A stretch of 64,000 nt of DNA, from positions 1 to 64,000 of the forward strand of contig MEQL01000049.1 in the NCBI GenBank assembly GCA_001770205.1. The letters are read 5' to 3'. Both the position numbers and the translations under genes were made by a program. How positions within the stretch are numbered: position 1 is the stretch's first letter; every line of letters starts with the position of its first letter. Of this stretch, positions 51,538-61,722 are shown one piece after another. The DNA is from Bdellovibrionales bacterium RIFOXYD12_FULL_39_22 (GTDB lineage: Bacteria; Bdellovibrionota; Bacteriovoracia; Bacteriovoracales; Bacteriovoracaceae). The notes under the pieces are model-generated. The model worked only from the letters and a program-made list of their open reading frames with translations. It was not told where the DNA came from and made no database searches.

Positions 51538-51668
51538 TTTATTGGCCTCCATTCCAACACAAGAGATACTGGATATATTATAAACGTTATTGCGTTAAAT
51601 GCTAGGGCCTAAATTTGCCGACTAAAATGGTAATATTCTTTACTAAGATTACTCAACTAACGGAAATT

Positions 51669-53354
51669 TTAAGAAAGAGAGGGGAATTTGATGTTCGTTT
51701 TTTTGCGCGCCTCAAGTGCTATTTCGTAACCTGCATCAGCGTGTCTAACGATTCCCATTCCCGAATCAGAGTTTAAAACACGAGATAGGCGCTTGTCCAT
51801 CTGCTCCGTTCCATCACAAACAATGACCATACCGGCATGTTGCGAGTAACCCATTCCTACTCCGCCCCCATGATGAAAACTGGCCCAGGATGCTCCGTTC
51901 ATGGTGTTAATCATAAGATTAAGCAAAGGCCAATCGCTTACTGCATCAGAACCATCTCTCATCGCTTCTGTCTCGCGATTAGGAGAGGCCACCGATCCAC
52001 TATCCAGATGATCTCGGCCAATTACGATAGGTGCTTTAACTTTTTTATCGCGAACTAATCTATTAAAAAGCAATCCGGCCTTCTCTCGATCACCATATGG
52101 GAGCCAGCAGATACGTGCAGGCAGTCCTTGAAAAGTAATCATGCTATGTGCCTTGTCGAGCCAATTGATTAGTTTTTTATTTTCTGAAAAAAGCTCTTTT
52201 AATGCTTGATCTGTTACATGAATATCCGCAGGGTCTCCGGACAGGGCCACCCAGCGAAAAGGGCCGGAGCCTTCACAAAAAAGTGGCCGAATATAGGCGG
52301 GAGTAAATCCCGGGAAATCAAAAGCATTTTCCACGCCGACTTTCTGAGCTCCGGCCCGCAAATTATTTCCATAGTCAAAAACATGTGATCCCATCTTTTG
52401 CAATTTCAACATAGCTCGAACATGATCACCCATGGTGTTATAGCTCTCTTGAGTATATTTTTCTGGATTGGTTTGACGCAAGGCCTTGGCCTCTTGCAAG
52501 CTCATATTGCGCGGAACATAGCCATTAAGTGGATCGTGAGCAGAAGTCTGATCTGTAGTTAAGTCAGGAATTATATTTTTTGAAATTATATATTCAAAAA
52601 AATCCGCCGCATTTCCTACGGTAGCAATGGAAACTGCCTTACGTTCTTTTTTTGCCGCTAATGCCATGGCAATGGCCTCATCAAATGATGAGGCCAAGTG
52701 ATCCAGATATTTTGATTTGAGTCTTTTTTCAATGCGACTTTTATCTACATCGCAACCCAAAAATACTCCTTCGGCCATTTTTACCGCCAAAGGCTGTGCC
52801 CCCCCCATTCCGCCAATCCCGGCAGAGAGAACTAATTTACCGGCCAGTGAAGATCCTTTTCCATAGTGTTTTTCCGCGGCGGCCATAAAGGTCTCATAGG
52901 TTCCCTGTAAAATTCCTTGGCCTCCAATATAGATCCAAGAACCAGCTGTCATTTGTCCATACATCATCAAATCTTCCGCTTTTAGATGATTGAAGTGATT
53001 CCAAGTTGCCCAGTTGGGAACGAGATTGGAATTTGCGATCAAAACTCGGGGGCCATAAGGATGACTTGGCATGATGGCCACTGGTTTTCCAGATTGGATT
53101 AGCAGTGTTTCATTATCTTCTAAGTTTTTTAAGGCCGAAATAATATCGGCCAATGCCTTAAAGTTACGCGCGGCCTGGCCATTTCCTCCATAGACAATCA
53201 AGTTGTCTCGGTCTTCCGCTACCTCCGGATGAAGATTATTTAAGAGGCAGCGTAAAGCGGCCTCTTGATGCCATCCTTTACAGGTAAGTTTTGTACCAGT
53301 AGGAGGAAGGGGAATTTCAAATTTTCGATGAAGCTCATTTTTTTTGTCACTCAT
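51669..53354 (-). CDS. hutU: urocanate hydratase
   Basis: Encodes 561 residues, full family length. Diagnostic segments are [61 protein letters not shown] (NAD-binding), [18 protein letters not shown], and [34 protein letters not shown]. It converts urocanate to imidazolonepropionate using NAD as a tightly bound electrophile, the second step of histidine catabolism. Its start overlaps the hutH stop (ATGA), giving a two-gene unit. Confidence 0.97.
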   Translation of the reverse strand: MSDKKNELHRKFEIPLPPTGTKLTCKGWHQEAALRCLLNNLHPEVAEDRDNLIVYGGNGQAARNFKALADIISALKNLEDNETLLIQSGKPVAIMPSHPYGPRVLIANSNLVPNWATWNHFNHLKAEDLMMYGQMTAGSWIYIGGQGILQGTYETFMAAAEKHYGKGSSLAGKLVLSAGIGGMGGAQPLAVKMAEGVFLGCDVDKSRIEKRLKSKYLDHLASSFDEAIAMALAAKKERKAVSIATVGNAADFFEYIISKNIIPDLTTDQTSAHDPLNGYVPRNMSLQEAKALRQTNPEKYTQESYNTMGDHVRAMLKLQKMGSHVFDYGNNLRAGAQKVGVENAFDFPGFTPAYIRPLFCEGSGPFRWVALSGDPADIHVTDQALKELFSENKKLINWLDKAHSMITFQGLPARICWLPYGDREKAGLLFNRLVRDKKVKAPIVIGRDHLDSGSVASPNRETEAMRDGSDAVSDWPLLNLMINTMNGASWASFHHGGGVGMGYSQHAGMVIVCDGTEQMDKRLSRVLNSDSGMGIVRHADAGYEIALEARKKTNIKFPSLS

Positions 53355-54943
53355 TTTAACTCTCCCACAATAGATTCTACAACATCAACCAGTTCATTAC
53401 TGTTGATAAGGTTTACAATGTTTTGAATATCTCGATAAAAAACTCGATCTTCTTCAATGGTGGCAACATGGGTGCGAATGCGTTGATAGACCGCCTCAAG
53501 TGCTGGTGAAGTTTTAAGTGGCCGTTGAAATTCCAACGCTTGTGTATTGCAAAGAAGTTCAATGGCCAAGACATTTTTTACATTGAACAAAACTTCTAAT
53601 AATTTACGGCCAGCAGTAACCCCCATAGAAACATGGTCTTCTTTGTCTGTCGAAGTGGGAATAGAGTCTATAGAAGCTGGGTGACACAAATATTTATTCT
53701 CTGAAGCAAGTGCCGCGGCCGTAACATGCGCAATCATTAATCCTGAATTGAGTCCAGAATTTTTTACCAAAAATGCCGGAAGTTCAGAAAAAACCGGATT
53801 CATCATTTTCTCAATGCGCCGTTCACATATATTGGCCACTTCTGATAGGCCCATGGCCAAATAATCTAGTGCCAGCGCAACCGCTTCACCATGAAAATTT
53901 CCACCAGAGATAACTTCTTTAGTTTTTAATAAAACAAGCGGATTGTCTGTCACTGAATTCATCTCGCGCTCAACTACTTCCAAAGTGTGCATCAACGTCT
54001 GTCGACAAGCACCATGTACTTGGGGAACACAGCGCAAAGAGTAGGGATCTTGCACCTTGGCACACTTTCGATGGGAATTAATCAGTTTTGATCCGGCCAG
54101 GGTTTTATTCAAATTGTAAGTACAAGCAAGTTGGCCAGGATGCGGTTTTAAATTGGCAATCTCGGGATGATAGGCCTTATCGGTTCCTTTTACGGCATCT
54201 AGGGTTAAGGCCGCAGAGATATCTGCTAGCTTATAGAGATTGCGTGCTTCATGAAGAGCTATTGCTCCAAGTGCACTCATCACAGAAGTTCCATTAATAA
54301 GAGCTAGTCCATCTTTGGGGCCGAGCTTGGCCGGCCTCTTTTTGATAGACTCGATCGCAAAGTCCGCCCGAATAATCTTCCCCTCCTGCTCTACTTCTCC
54401 CTCTCCAATAAGGGCCAAAGCGATGTGAGAAAGAGGTGCCAAATCTCCAGAAGCACCAACCGAACCTTTTTCAAAAACAACTGGAGTAATTCCATGGTTA
54501 ATAAAATCAAGAAGCAATTCCACAATCTCCGGATTGATTCCAGAAAATCCGCGACAAAGACAGTTTGCTCGTAAAAGCATTATTGCACGAACAACTTCTC
54601 GGCCAAAAGGACGGCCCACTCCTGTGCAGTGGGAACGAATCAAGTTAATTTGCAATTTTTCTAAATCCGCAGGCCGTATGTGTTTATTTGAAAGAGCACC
54701 AAAGCCAGTATTTATTCCGTATACGGGAGTTGTTCCTCCCGCAATATCTAAAACCACCTGTCGAGATGCGGCCATGACTTTTTTTGCCTGTTCGTCAATT
54801 GCCACTTGAATTAAAGAGGCCCGACTAAACGCAATTTTATATACTGAAGAAACATCTAGTCCTGAGCCATTAATGAAGACAGTCTCTCCACTATTTTTTT
54901 TAAAAGTTGTTTTTTTACTGCTCTTTTTTGTAGATGACGCCAT
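53351..54943 (-). CDS. hutH: histidine ammonia-lyase
   Basis: Encodes 530 residues. The self-forming MIO prosthetic group comes from Ala164-Ser165-Gly166 in [33 protein letters not shown] and the later [27 protein letters not shown] and [11 protein letters not shown] are conserved. It releases ammonia from histidine to yield urocanate. The ASG triad lies about 22 residues later than in typical enzymes, because of an N-terminal Lys/Ser/Thr-rich extension ([17 protein letters not shown]) of unclear role. hutI and hutG, needed to finish the pathway, are not adjacent. Confidence 0.97.
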   Translation of the reverse strand: MASSTKKSSKKTTFKKNSGETVFINGSGLDVSSVYKIAFSRASLIQVAIDEQAKKVMAASRQVVLDIAGGTTPVYGINTGFGALSNKHIRPADLEKLQINLIRSHCTGVGRPFGREVVRAIMLLRANCLCRGFSGINPEIVELLLDFINHGITPVVFEKGSVGASGDLAPLSHIALALIGEGEVEQEGKIIRADFAIESIKKRPAKLGPKDGLALINGTSVMSALGAIALHEARNLYKLADISAALTLDAVKGTDKAYHPEIANLKPHPGQLACTYNLNKTLAGSKLINSHRKCAKVQDPYSLRCVPQVHGACRQTLMHTLEVVEREMNSVTDNPLVLLKTKEVISGGNFHGEAVALALDYLAMGLSEVANICERRIEKMMNPVFSELPAFLVKNSGLNSGLMIAHVTAAALASENKYLCHPASIDSIPTSTDKEDHVSMGVTAGRKLLEVLFNVKNVLAIELLCNTQALEFQRPLKTSPALEAVYQRIRTHVATIEEDRVFYRDIQNIVNLINSNELVDVVESIVGELK

Positions 54944-54948
54944 AACAA

Positions 54949-55617
54949 TTACTCTCTTAGTTGATTGATTTTTTTCTGATAGTTATTATTTTCTACTCTA
55001 AATACAAAAGATCCGGCCACAAAATTATCCACTCCCAAGGCCGTCAGTTGCTTAGCATTGATCTCGGAAATTCCGCCATCAATTTGGATGGAAAAATTTA
55101 ATTTCCTCTCCTGGCGAATTTTATTCAGTTCTTTCAATTTATCAAACGCCTCCGGCAAAAAAGACTGGCCACCAAATCCCGGTTCAACTGACATTAATAA
55201 AAAAAGATTGATTTTTTCTAAAACGGCCATAGGAATTGTTTGCAAATCCGTTTTAGGCCTAATAGAGATCCCCACTGACGGGTAATACTTCTTGGCCTGC
55301 TCAATCATTGCTTTTGCTTGCTGCTCATTTTTACATGCTTCATAGTGAAAAGTTAAATTGTGAATTTTATTTTTGGCCAAAGTTTCAAAATAAAACTCCG
55401 GATTAGTTACCATCAAATGTGCATCCAGTGGATGCTTAGCAATTGAAGCAATCTTGGCAATGATGGGATGGCCAAACGTAAGATTAGGAACAAAATGTCC
55501 ATCCATAATATCAAGATGGTACCAAATGTTTTCAATCTTATTTAATATTTTTATCTCTCGCTCAATATTTAAAAAATCGCAAGAGAGAAGACTGGGAGAA
55601 ACAATGACTTTGCTCAT
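54949..55617 (-). CDS. rpe: ribulose-phosphate 3-epimerase
   Basis: Encodes 222 residues of the TIM-barrel epimerase family of the pentose phosphate pathway, interconverting ribulose 5-phosphate and xylulose 5-phosphate. Conserved motifs are PSLLSCDFLNIEREI, WYHLDIMDGHFVPNLTFG (metal-binding His and Asp), LMSVEPGFGGQSF and IQIDGGISEINAKQLTALGVDNFVAGSFVF (phosphate-binding). AAGGA precedes the start. It is downstream of fmt with a gap of 25 bases. Confidence 0.95.
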   Translation of the reverse strand: MSKVIVSPSLLSCDFLNIEREIKILNKIENIWYHLDIMDGHFVPNLTFGHPIIAKIASIAKHPLDAHLMVTNPEFYFETLAKNKIHNLTFHYEACKNEQQAKAMIEQAKKYYPSVGISIRPKTDLQTIPMAVLEKINLFLLMSVEPGFGGQSFLPEAFDKLKELNKIRQERKLNFSIQIDGGISEINAKQLTALGVDNFVAGSFVFRVENNNYQKKINQLRE

Positions 55618-55642
55618 AAAAATCGTCCTTTCCTATAGTACT

Positions 55643-56614
55643 CTACTCTTTGAGCGGTGTAAGAACAATCATCTCTGGAGAACTTTGGTATTTATTTTTC
55701 AAAGCAACTACCAACTCTTGATCACCAGAAATTTTTTTGCCCTCTAGTTGAATTTCGCGCAAGCGTAGCGCTCCGTCACTACAACCAACGAGCAAAGTTC
55801 CAAAATCTAAGAAAATTTTTCCCGGAGATAATGCCATTTTCTCCTCAGTAACATCAAAAATTTTTAATCGCTGTCCAGCAATGAAACAAAAAATTCCCGG
55901 CCATGGGTAATAGGCCTTTAACATTCGTTCAATCTTTTGACGTGAACAGGTGACAAAATCAACATATCCATCATTTTTTTTTATAGTCGGTGCATACGAA
56001 GCAAGGCCATGATCTTGTGGAGTATAAATTATTTCTCCGGATGATAACTGAGTAATAAATTTTTCACACCCTTTTGCTGCTTCTATTTTAAGTTTATTAA
56101 AAAGAGTTTCGCTATTTTCTTCTTTTGAAATCTCAACACTATGCCCATAAACTAAATCACCGGCATCCATCTCTTTTACCATCTTTTGGATAGAAACTCC
56201 GGTGGATTGTTCCCCCGCAAGAAGAGCATATTGAATTGGTGCCGCACCTCGATATTTAGGTAAAAGAGATGTGTGAATATTAAAAGCTCCAATGGCCGGA
56301 ATCTTCAGAAGCTTTTCAGATAAAAATTGAGCAAAGGCCAAGACAATAAATAGATCTACCTTTTCTTGGACAAATTCGGCCAAAAGGGATTCTTCTTTGT
56401 TGATATTTGCCGTCTGACAAAGAGAAATATGTCTGTTTTTAGCACAAACCGCAACGGGAGGAGGAGAGAGGTGTTGGCCACGTCCGGCCGGCCGGTCCGG
56501 CATCGTAACAACTTTTATTAAATCAATCTCAGGATTTTGTGCCAACATTTCCAACGTCGGAATTGAAAAATCAGGAGTGCCAAAAAAAACTGTCTTGAAC
56601 TTTCGTTCTGTCAC
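55643..56614 (-). CDS. fmt: methionyl-tRNA formyltransferase
   Basis: Encodes 323 residues. The formyltransferase core shows FFGTPDFSIPTLEML, MPDRPAGRGQHLSPPPVA, and the catalytic region FNIHTSLLPKYRGAAPIQYALLAGE with Asn, His and the SLLPKYRG signature, then EMDAGDL. The C-terminal OB-like domain contains YPWPGIFC. It formylates Met on the initiator tRNA, which is itself encoded at 32967. It follows def, with a 10-base gap, in the usual def-fmt order. Confidence 0.96.
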   Translation of the reverse strand: MTERKFKTVFFGTPDFSIPTLEMLAQNPEIDLIKVVTMPDRPAGRGQHLSPPPVAVCAKNRHISLCQTANINKEESLLAEFVQEKVDLFIVLAFAQFLSEKLLKIPAIGAFNIHTSLLPKYRGAAPIQYALLAGEQSTGVSIQKMVKEMDAGDLVYGHSVEISKEENSETLFNKLKIEAAKGCEKFITQLSSGEIIYTPQDHGLASYAPTIKKNDGYVDFVTCSRQKIERMLKAYYPWPGIFCFIAGQRLKIFDVTEEKMALSPGKIFLDFGTLLVGCSDGALRLREIQLEGKKISGDQELVVALKNKYQSSPEMIVLTPLKE

Positions 56615-56624
56615 TTTTGCGCTC

Positions 56625-57227
56625 CTATTCTTCTTTTTGTTCTTCTCGCTTGATCTCTTTTAAAATTTTCTTTTTGATCATATTGCGCTTTAGTAATGAT
56701 AGTCTTTCTAAAAAAACAATTCCATCCAGGTGGTCTGTCTCGTGCTGAATAACTACCGCCAATGTTCCCGTCGCATCTAGCGTCTGGCGCTTTCCTTCCA
56801 AATCAGAATATTCAACCGTAATGTTTTCTGCTCGCTTAACTTCTTCGTAAACGCCTGGAACACTAAGACAGCCTTCTTCATAAAGAAGTTCGCCATCTTT
56901 TTTTAAAATTATTGGATTAATAAAAACCTTAGGAGAAAAATTAGAAAGAGAAATTTCTTCTTCTCCGTCAGCATTCATTATTTTTTCTCGATTGTAATCA
57001 ACGTCCGCCACAAAAAGACGAATACCCCGGCCAACCTGTGGAGCGGCCAATCCAATACCCGGCGCATGATACATAGTCGTCAACATATCGTCACAAAGTG
57101 CTTTCAATGAAGAGTCAAAAAGTGTAACTGATACTGCTTTTTTAGTCAGAACTGGGGCCGGCCAAGTAAAGACTTTTAGTTGCCTTCCACTTGGCGTATA
57201 GTTGTTATTAGCGTTTGAATCAGACAT
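56625..57227 (-). CDS. def: peptide deformylase
   Basis: Encodes 200 residues. The three metal-site motifs are GIGLAAPQVG, EEGCLSVPG and QHETDHLDG (HExxH), all intact, so an active Fe2+/Zn2+ enzyme is expected. It removes the formyl group from new proteins at the ribosome. The C-terminal helix KKILKEIKREEQKEE is strongly charged and would contact the ribosome. It is the first gene of def-fmt-rpe and lies just downstream of the glycosyltransferase gene. Confidence 0.97.
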   Translation of the reverse strand: MSDSNANNNYTPSGRQLKVFTWPAPVLTKKAVSVTLFDSSLKALCDDMLTTMYHAPGIGLAAPQVGRGIRLFVADVDYNREKIMNADGEEEISLSNFSPKVFINPIILKKDGELLYEEGCLSVPGVYEEVKRAENITVEYSDLEGKRQTLDATGTLAVVIQHETDHLDGIVFLERLSLLKRNMIKKKILKEIKREEQKEE

Positions 57228-57259
57228 AATTTTTTATAGCATGGGCAAAACAATAGAGT

Positions 57260-58882
57260 CTAGTCAAAACTCTTTTTTCCCGCTTTGATGGCCACCAAAT
57301 TATAAGTAAGAGCAGAAAAATTTTTATTTTCGATAGTAAAGATCAGGTCGTTTAATTTAATTCGCCTCTTCCAGACTGGCCATTGGGCCAAAAGTTCTGT
57401 ACTCCCCGCTATCTGTGCTCGTTTTCTTTCCAAAAGTCGCTCCGGCAAAATTACGATGCTATTAGCATCTTTGATAGAAAAATAAATCTTTTTAAAAGAT
57501 ATTGGTGTGATTTCTTTTCCTATTGCCTCTGCCAGGAAATAGGGCCTCTTCATTGTGGAATAGATGACGTAGTGGCGTAATTTTGCGGCCAGACTCTCTG
57601 GAATTTCCGGTCTATAAAAGCGAGGCAAAATTAATATCCACAGAGCTGCAAATATTATAAAAAAAGATGGGACTACTTTTGCTAAGGGCCCTGGGTGAAA
57701 AATTATCCAAAAGGAAAAATAGAGAACAATTGAAAGTCCTACGACATATTGAATATAATTTATCGTGGAACTATTTAGCTCGGGAAAACTTATTACATAA
57801 AGGCCAATAGGTAGAATAAATAGCAAGAAGGTGGTCAACAAAAGTGCCGTATTGCGTATACGTTTTTGTAAAATAAGAGGATCTAGCGCTTGCGCTGTTG
57901 CGATAATTAATATTAAAAAAAAGGGCAGGGAAGGCATCGCATAGTGGTGTGATCGCTGAGATGGAATTAACCATAACGTAAAAAAAACAACAAACGCTAT
58001 AAATATAAATTGCGTTTGTGCGAAATTTTTTTGCCATTTAAGCTTGCCGAGGACAAGCGGAAACCACGGGAGTGAGAAAAACACAATTCCCTGAAATAGA
58101 GAAGAGAGTGGATAAGACTTGGTAGAAAACTTTCCTAAATTTTCCCGTAGAAAAAAATAATTTATAAATTCCCATCCAAAGCGCCAAGACATATAAAAAT
58201 ACCAAAGCGATGAAAGTAAAGTTCCGACAATTATCCAACGAAAAAATTTGGGCCAGGCACTTTCCTGATATTTTATTCTGCGCCAAAGAAGGAAAATAAA
58301 AATTGAAAGAGCACTCATTACTATGGCCACCGGCCCCTTCACTAAGGCGGCGGCGGCCAGGAGTATCATCGAAAAATATTCTTGCCGCTTACCATCCTGG
58401 TAGAGGGAATCAAAAAAAGATAATACAGCGGCGGTTGACAGGATAGTAAGGGGAAGCTCCATCATGTATATGCGAGAGTACTTATTAAAACCGACAGTAG
58501 CAGCAAAGAAAAAGATTGTGATAAAACGTTCAAGTTTAAAATGACGCTCTACCCAGCCTGCAATATAAAAAATCCCAAAAACCGAAAGCAGCGCGATGGC
58601 CGCCCTGGCCGTCCACAGGGCACTAGTTTGAAAAATAAAATAAAAGGGGAATCCCAGCCAAAAATGTAACGGTGGTTTAGACCAATGATTTTCTCCATAG
58701 ACTATTGGCGAAAAGAAATTCCCCGTCTGATACATCTCCTTACCAATTTGTAAATAAAAGCTTTCAGTTCCTTGGCGAAGTGCATTCAAATTGCCAATAT
58801 CCCAGAGAAAATAGATCAACACTAAAAAGGCCGCCCAGAGGCCAGAATATTTGCTGAAAAATTTGAAATGGTTTGGTGTCAT
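57260..58882 (-). CDS. membrane glycosyltransferase of the GT39/ArnT-like family
   Basis: Encodes about 540 residues with around ten to twelve membrane helices. The N-terminal loop YQTGNFFSPIVYGENHWSKPPLHFWLGFPFYFIFQ matches the first periplasmic loop of lipid-linked-sugar transferases (acidic residue then KPPLxxW). Such GT-C enzymes transfer sugars, aminoarabinose or mannose from polyprenyl-phosphate donors to lipid A, glycans or proteins. The acceptor here is unknown. The ATG at 58882 is chosen, with AGAGA upstream; a TTG precedes it directly. It is located between the LPS-permease gene and def, so a role in LPS decoration is possible. Confidence 0.85.
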   Translation of the reverse strand: MTPNHFKFFSKYSGLWAAFLVLIYFLWDIGNLNALRQGTESFYLQIGKEMYQTGNFFSPIVYGENHWSKPPLHFWLGFPFYFIFQTSALWTARAAIALLSVFGIFYIAGWVERHFKLERFITIFFFAATVGFNKYSRIYMMELPLTILSTAAVLSFFDSLYQDGKRQEYFSMILLAAAALVKGPVAIVMSALSIFIFLLWRRIKYQESAWPKFFRWIIVGTLLSSLWYFYMSWRFGWEFINYFFLRENLGKFSTKSYPLSSLFQGIVFFSLPWFPLVLGKLKWQKNFAQTQFIFIAFVVFFTLWLIPSQRSHHYAMPSLPFFLILIIATAQALDPLILQKRIRNTALLLTTFLLFILPIGLYVISFPELNSSTINYIQYVVGLSIVLYFSFWIIFHPGPLAKVVPSFFIIFAALWILILPRFYRPEIPESLAAKLRHYVIYSTMKRPYFLAEAIGKEITPISFKKIYFSIKDANSIVILPERLLERKRAQIAGSTELLAQWPVWKRRIKLNDLIFTIENKNFSALTYNLVAIKAGKKSFD

Positions 58883-58899
58883 CAAATCTCTCTAGGTGC

Positions 58900-60012
58900 T
58901 CAGCGTAATTTGCGGTTAAAAAAGAAAAAATAAGTAAGAAAAAGCGTAAAAGCAAGGGGGATGACAAAAATTGCTATATGTGCCTCAATCTTGGCATTTT
59001 TACCAATCTCTTGAAAATATGAATTACCCAACCAATAAAAAAGAGTAAAAACAAAAACGAAAATCGCACTTTTTCCAAAAGAACTATTTCTTCGTCCGGG
59101 ATTAAAAAGACTGGTAGAGGCAACTACTGCCAAAATTATACAAATAAATGCGTTAGCATACGTTTGTAAGTAATCAACTTCGTACTCCGCTGCATTAATT
59201 CCAGATCTTTTTAGACGTGCCACGTAACTGCCTAATTCAAAAACATTTAAAGTAGTAATATCAGAATCGATACGCTTGAAATCATCGGGTGTTTCATCTA
59301 AAGAAACGGCCACTGTTTCGGCAAAAATTTCGCGCGGAAAATCTGCAGTCTCCAACAGATCTATTGTTGTGGCATTTTTTAGATCCCAGATATTTTTGCT
59401 TCTATAAATGGCCTTTTCCGCATCTATCTGTTTAGTTACTTTGTAATTGTCATTGAAAAAGTAGATGGATAAGTTATTAAGCGTATTGGCCTGCTTATCT
59501 ATAGTGGAAAATGCAAAATAATAATTAAGACTCTTATACCAGATATTCCCTCTTCCCCCACGAATAGTGCTAGTCTTCAACCCCTTTCCTTTTAAATTTC
59601 TAAATTTTTCATCGCCATCAGGAATAAGAAATTCTCTATACCGCTTAGAGAAGGGAACAACATATCCAGAAACAAAAAATTGCAATCCTCCTACAAAAAA
59701 GGAACAAAAAATTATAGTTGTAACAAACTGTCGTCGAGAAAATCCTCCGGCAAAGATAGCAGTAAGCTCATTGCGATTTTTTAACTTATTTATACTAAAC
59801 AGGGAAGCAACCAAACAAGAGATTGGTAAAACTTGGGTGATAAATCCCGGAAGTTCAATTAAATAGTTTAAAAAAACTTCCTGTGTAGTTACGTTGGTGC
59901 GCATCATGCCGCCTAATAAATTTCCCACCGATAAGATTAAAAAAAGAATAAATGCGGCCGCAAAAAAAATTTTAAACCACTCCAAGACAATAAGACGTTT
60001 AATAATACCCAT
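58900..60012 (-). CDS. LPS export permease LptF/LptG family
   Basis: Encodes about 370 residues of the YjgP/YjgQ family: an N-terminal cytoplasmic/membrane part (IIKRLIVLEWFKIFFAAAFILFLILSVGNLLGG), a periplasmic beta-jellyroll region in the middle, and three C-terminal membrane helices (AFICIILAVVASTSLF, SAIFVFVFTLFYWLG, IAIFVIPLAFTLFLTYFFFF). In the Lpt bridge this protein helps extract lipopolysaccharide from the inner membrane with LptB. Whether it is LptF or LptG cannot be told alone. The start at 60012 follows the stop of the upstream gene (60014) by one base, so they are coupled. Confidence 0.88.
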   Translation of the reverse strand: MGIIKRLIVLEWFKIFFAAAFILFLILSVGNLLGGMMRTNVTTQEVFLNYLIELPGFITQVLPISCLVASLFSINKLKNRNELTAIFAGGFSRRQFVTTIIFCSFFVGGLQFFVSGYVVPFSKRYREFLIPDGDEKFRNLKGKGLKTSTIRGGRGNIWYKSLNYYFAFSTIDKQANTLNNLSIYFFNDNYKVTKQIDAEKAIYRSKNIWDLKNATTIDLLETADFPREIFAETVAVSLDETPDDFKRIDSDITTLNVFELGSYVARLKRSGINAAEYEVDYLQTYANAFICIILAVVASTSLFNPGRRNSSFGKSAIFVFVFTLFYWLGNSYFQEIGKNAKIEAHIAIFVIPLAFTLFLTYFFFFNRKLR

Positions 60013-60013
60013 A

Positions 60014-60745
60014 CTACTTGCCACCACTCCGCACGAAACGGTGCGCTTTCGCCAATCCTGACAAAATCGGGCGAAGTGTTGCCGTAATAATTATATTTAA
60101 AATTTTTGATTTTCCACAAAGGCGAAGAAATAATGGAGATAAGTAATTGTAATAGACTTCTACAAAAATAAATCCAGGCCTATATGTAACAATTTCTTCT
60201 TTAAAATTTCGCAGCTCTTCTACCACCGGATGGCCTTCATCACCAAAACAGTGAGTGGCCACAAAACATGATTTTGAATCAACCTGAATCTGCTCATATG
60301 CCGCTTGAAAAAGCTTGGGATTGTAGGCCATTTTTTTATTAATAAACTTTTTTAACATTTTTGAATTGATGTATTGAAATTTAAAGCCTAGAGAGAATTT
60401 TACAAATTGATCTAAACATCGTTTTGTTTCCGCCTGTAGTCTACTACTTCGATCATAGGCCTTGGCCAAGCCCCAGTAAACCTGACTTATCATTAGAATT
60501 TCGGCCATCTCTTTTTCCAAATTAAAAAGTGATGGTTTAAGTTCTGCCTCTTTTGTTCTATAAAATTTTGCCAAGATATTCAAATAATCCAAATATCCTT
60601 CTACCGCCTTGGGAATGTTGTCTTGCTGGTTGTGTTGTTGGGCCAATCGCAAAGTTTGTAATCTTTTGCGATAAAGTGCCATGACCGCATCTGATCGTCG
60701 CTCTTCCGGCCTATCACCATTTTTTTTCTCATCCTTTTTGGCCAT
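60014..60745 (-). CDS. protein with a CFI-box-like C-terminal domain
   Basis: Encodes 243 residues without signal peptide. The N-terminal ~135 residues are helical, resembling a TPR-like bundle (ALYRKRLQTLRLAQQHNQQDNIPKAVEGYLDYLNILAKFY). Near residue 157 the sequence KSCFVATHCFGDEGHPVVEELRNFKEEIV followed by GFIFVEVYYNYLSP resembles the CFI-box C-terminal domain (CFIATxxYG-HPxVxxLRxFRD-YYxxSP), found in many envelope and cytoplasmic proteins. It is coupled to the Lpt permease gene downstream and follows the barrel gene by two bases. Function unknown. Confidence 0.6.
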   Translation of the reverse strand: MAKKDEKKNGDRPEERRSDAVMALYRKRLQTLRLAQQHNQQDNIPKAVEGYLDYLNILAKFYRTKEAELKPSLFNLEKEMAEILMISQVYWGLAKAYDRSSRLQAETKRCLDQFVKFSLGFKFQYINSKMLKKFINKKMAYNPKLFQAAYEQIQVDSKSCFVATHCFGDEGHPVVEELRNFKEEIVTYRPGFIFVEVYYNYLSPLFLRLCGKSKILNIIITATLRPILSGLAKAHRFVRSGGK

Positions 60746-60747
60746 AA

Positions 60748-61662
60748 TTAAAATCTCATCGAAATAGAAAAAGCAGTTTCTTGTAGATCCATTTTTTCAC
60801 TATCAACTTTTGTGCTTTCAGTAAAAGTGCTATTTTTCATTGATAACTCTAGAACTAATCTTGGCTGCACCCAGCCAACGCCAACACCATTTCCCGAAGA
60901 TGAGTCGCGCCTATTGTTAAACATTCCAAAACGAAGAAAGAAGTCCGAAAAAATTTTAAACTGAATAGCGGCAGCAGCAAATGCACTGTTTTTGAAATTT
61001 TGTGAATAATCTGCTCCACCATCTAACATCAAGGAAATAAAACCCGCATAAAGATACTGCACACCAACTGCCGCAAAACGGTCTCCTGGGCGCTCTTTAA
61101 ACGGATCTACCAATAACAATCCCAGAGATAGCGCATCAGATACAACATGTGTTATTCCAAAAGTAAATTGCTTATAAGTTTGCTTGGTGATGTTATCAGC
61201 GCTATCTTCTCGATTTCTTTCCTTAGTAACTTTATAAGCAACACCAAAAGCAGATTGAGGAGAAAAATTGGCCGCAACTGAAAGTGCATAACGTTCTCTT
61301 TGACTAAAATCAAAAATATTTTTTTGATAACTTGCAGAACCTTTTAATGCACTACTTGCATCAGAAATAATAAACGCACTCTGTTCGGGATCTGGAGGAT
61401 TTGAAGTAAAACGAGTTTCATCGCGATTAGCGAAAGAGGCGGAACTTGCCTGATAATACAGTGAGGTGACATTAAAAAAAGCAATAGGTGCAGGATTCAA
61501 AATTGTTGCCTCATCCATTAAAATTGAGCCAACCCCGGCCCCTGCAGTAGATTTTAGCCTAGTTGTCTCATCGTTATAATAGGTGACTGCAAAGGACAAG
61601 TTTGTTGTTGTAGAAATAATTGTTAATACAAAAAATAAAAGGTATATTTTCTTACTATACAT
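60748..61662 (-). CDS. predicted outer-membrane barrel protein
   Basis: Encodes 304 residues with a signal peptide (MYSKKIYLLFFVLTIISTTTNLSFA). The early segment STAGAGVGSILMDEATILNPAPIAFFNVTSLYYQAS matches the 'aAGnAttAtldDasAlfwNPAg' style entry region of several barrel proteins, including FadL- and PorV-like ones. Subsequent strands (YALSVAANFSPQSAFGVAYKV, KQFTFGITHVVSDALSLGLL, FAAVGVQYLYAGFISLMLDGG) and the C-terminal AFSISMRF, ending in Phe, fit an outer-membrane barrel inserted by BAM. First gene of the minus-strand series that includes lptF/G. Confidence 0.75.
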   Translation of the reverse strand: MYSKKIYLLFFVLTIISTTTNLSFAVTYYNDETTRLKSTAGAGVGSILMDEATILNPAPIAFFNVTSLYYQASSASFANRDETRFTSNPPDPEQSAFIISDASSALKGSASYQKNIFDFSQRERYALSVAANFSPQSAFGVAYKVTKERNREDSADNITKQTYKQFTFGITHVVSDALSLGLLLVDPFKERPGDRFAAVGVQYLYAGFISLMLDGGADYSQNFKNSAFAAAAIQFKIFSDFFLRFGMFNNRRDSSSGNGVGVGWVQPRLVLELSMKNSTFTESTKVDSEKMDLQETAFSISMRF

Positions 61663-61722
61663 GCTAATAATCGCCTCTATATTTAGGACAAACTAATCCG
61701 ACGTTTATTTTAAGGGTTGAAA

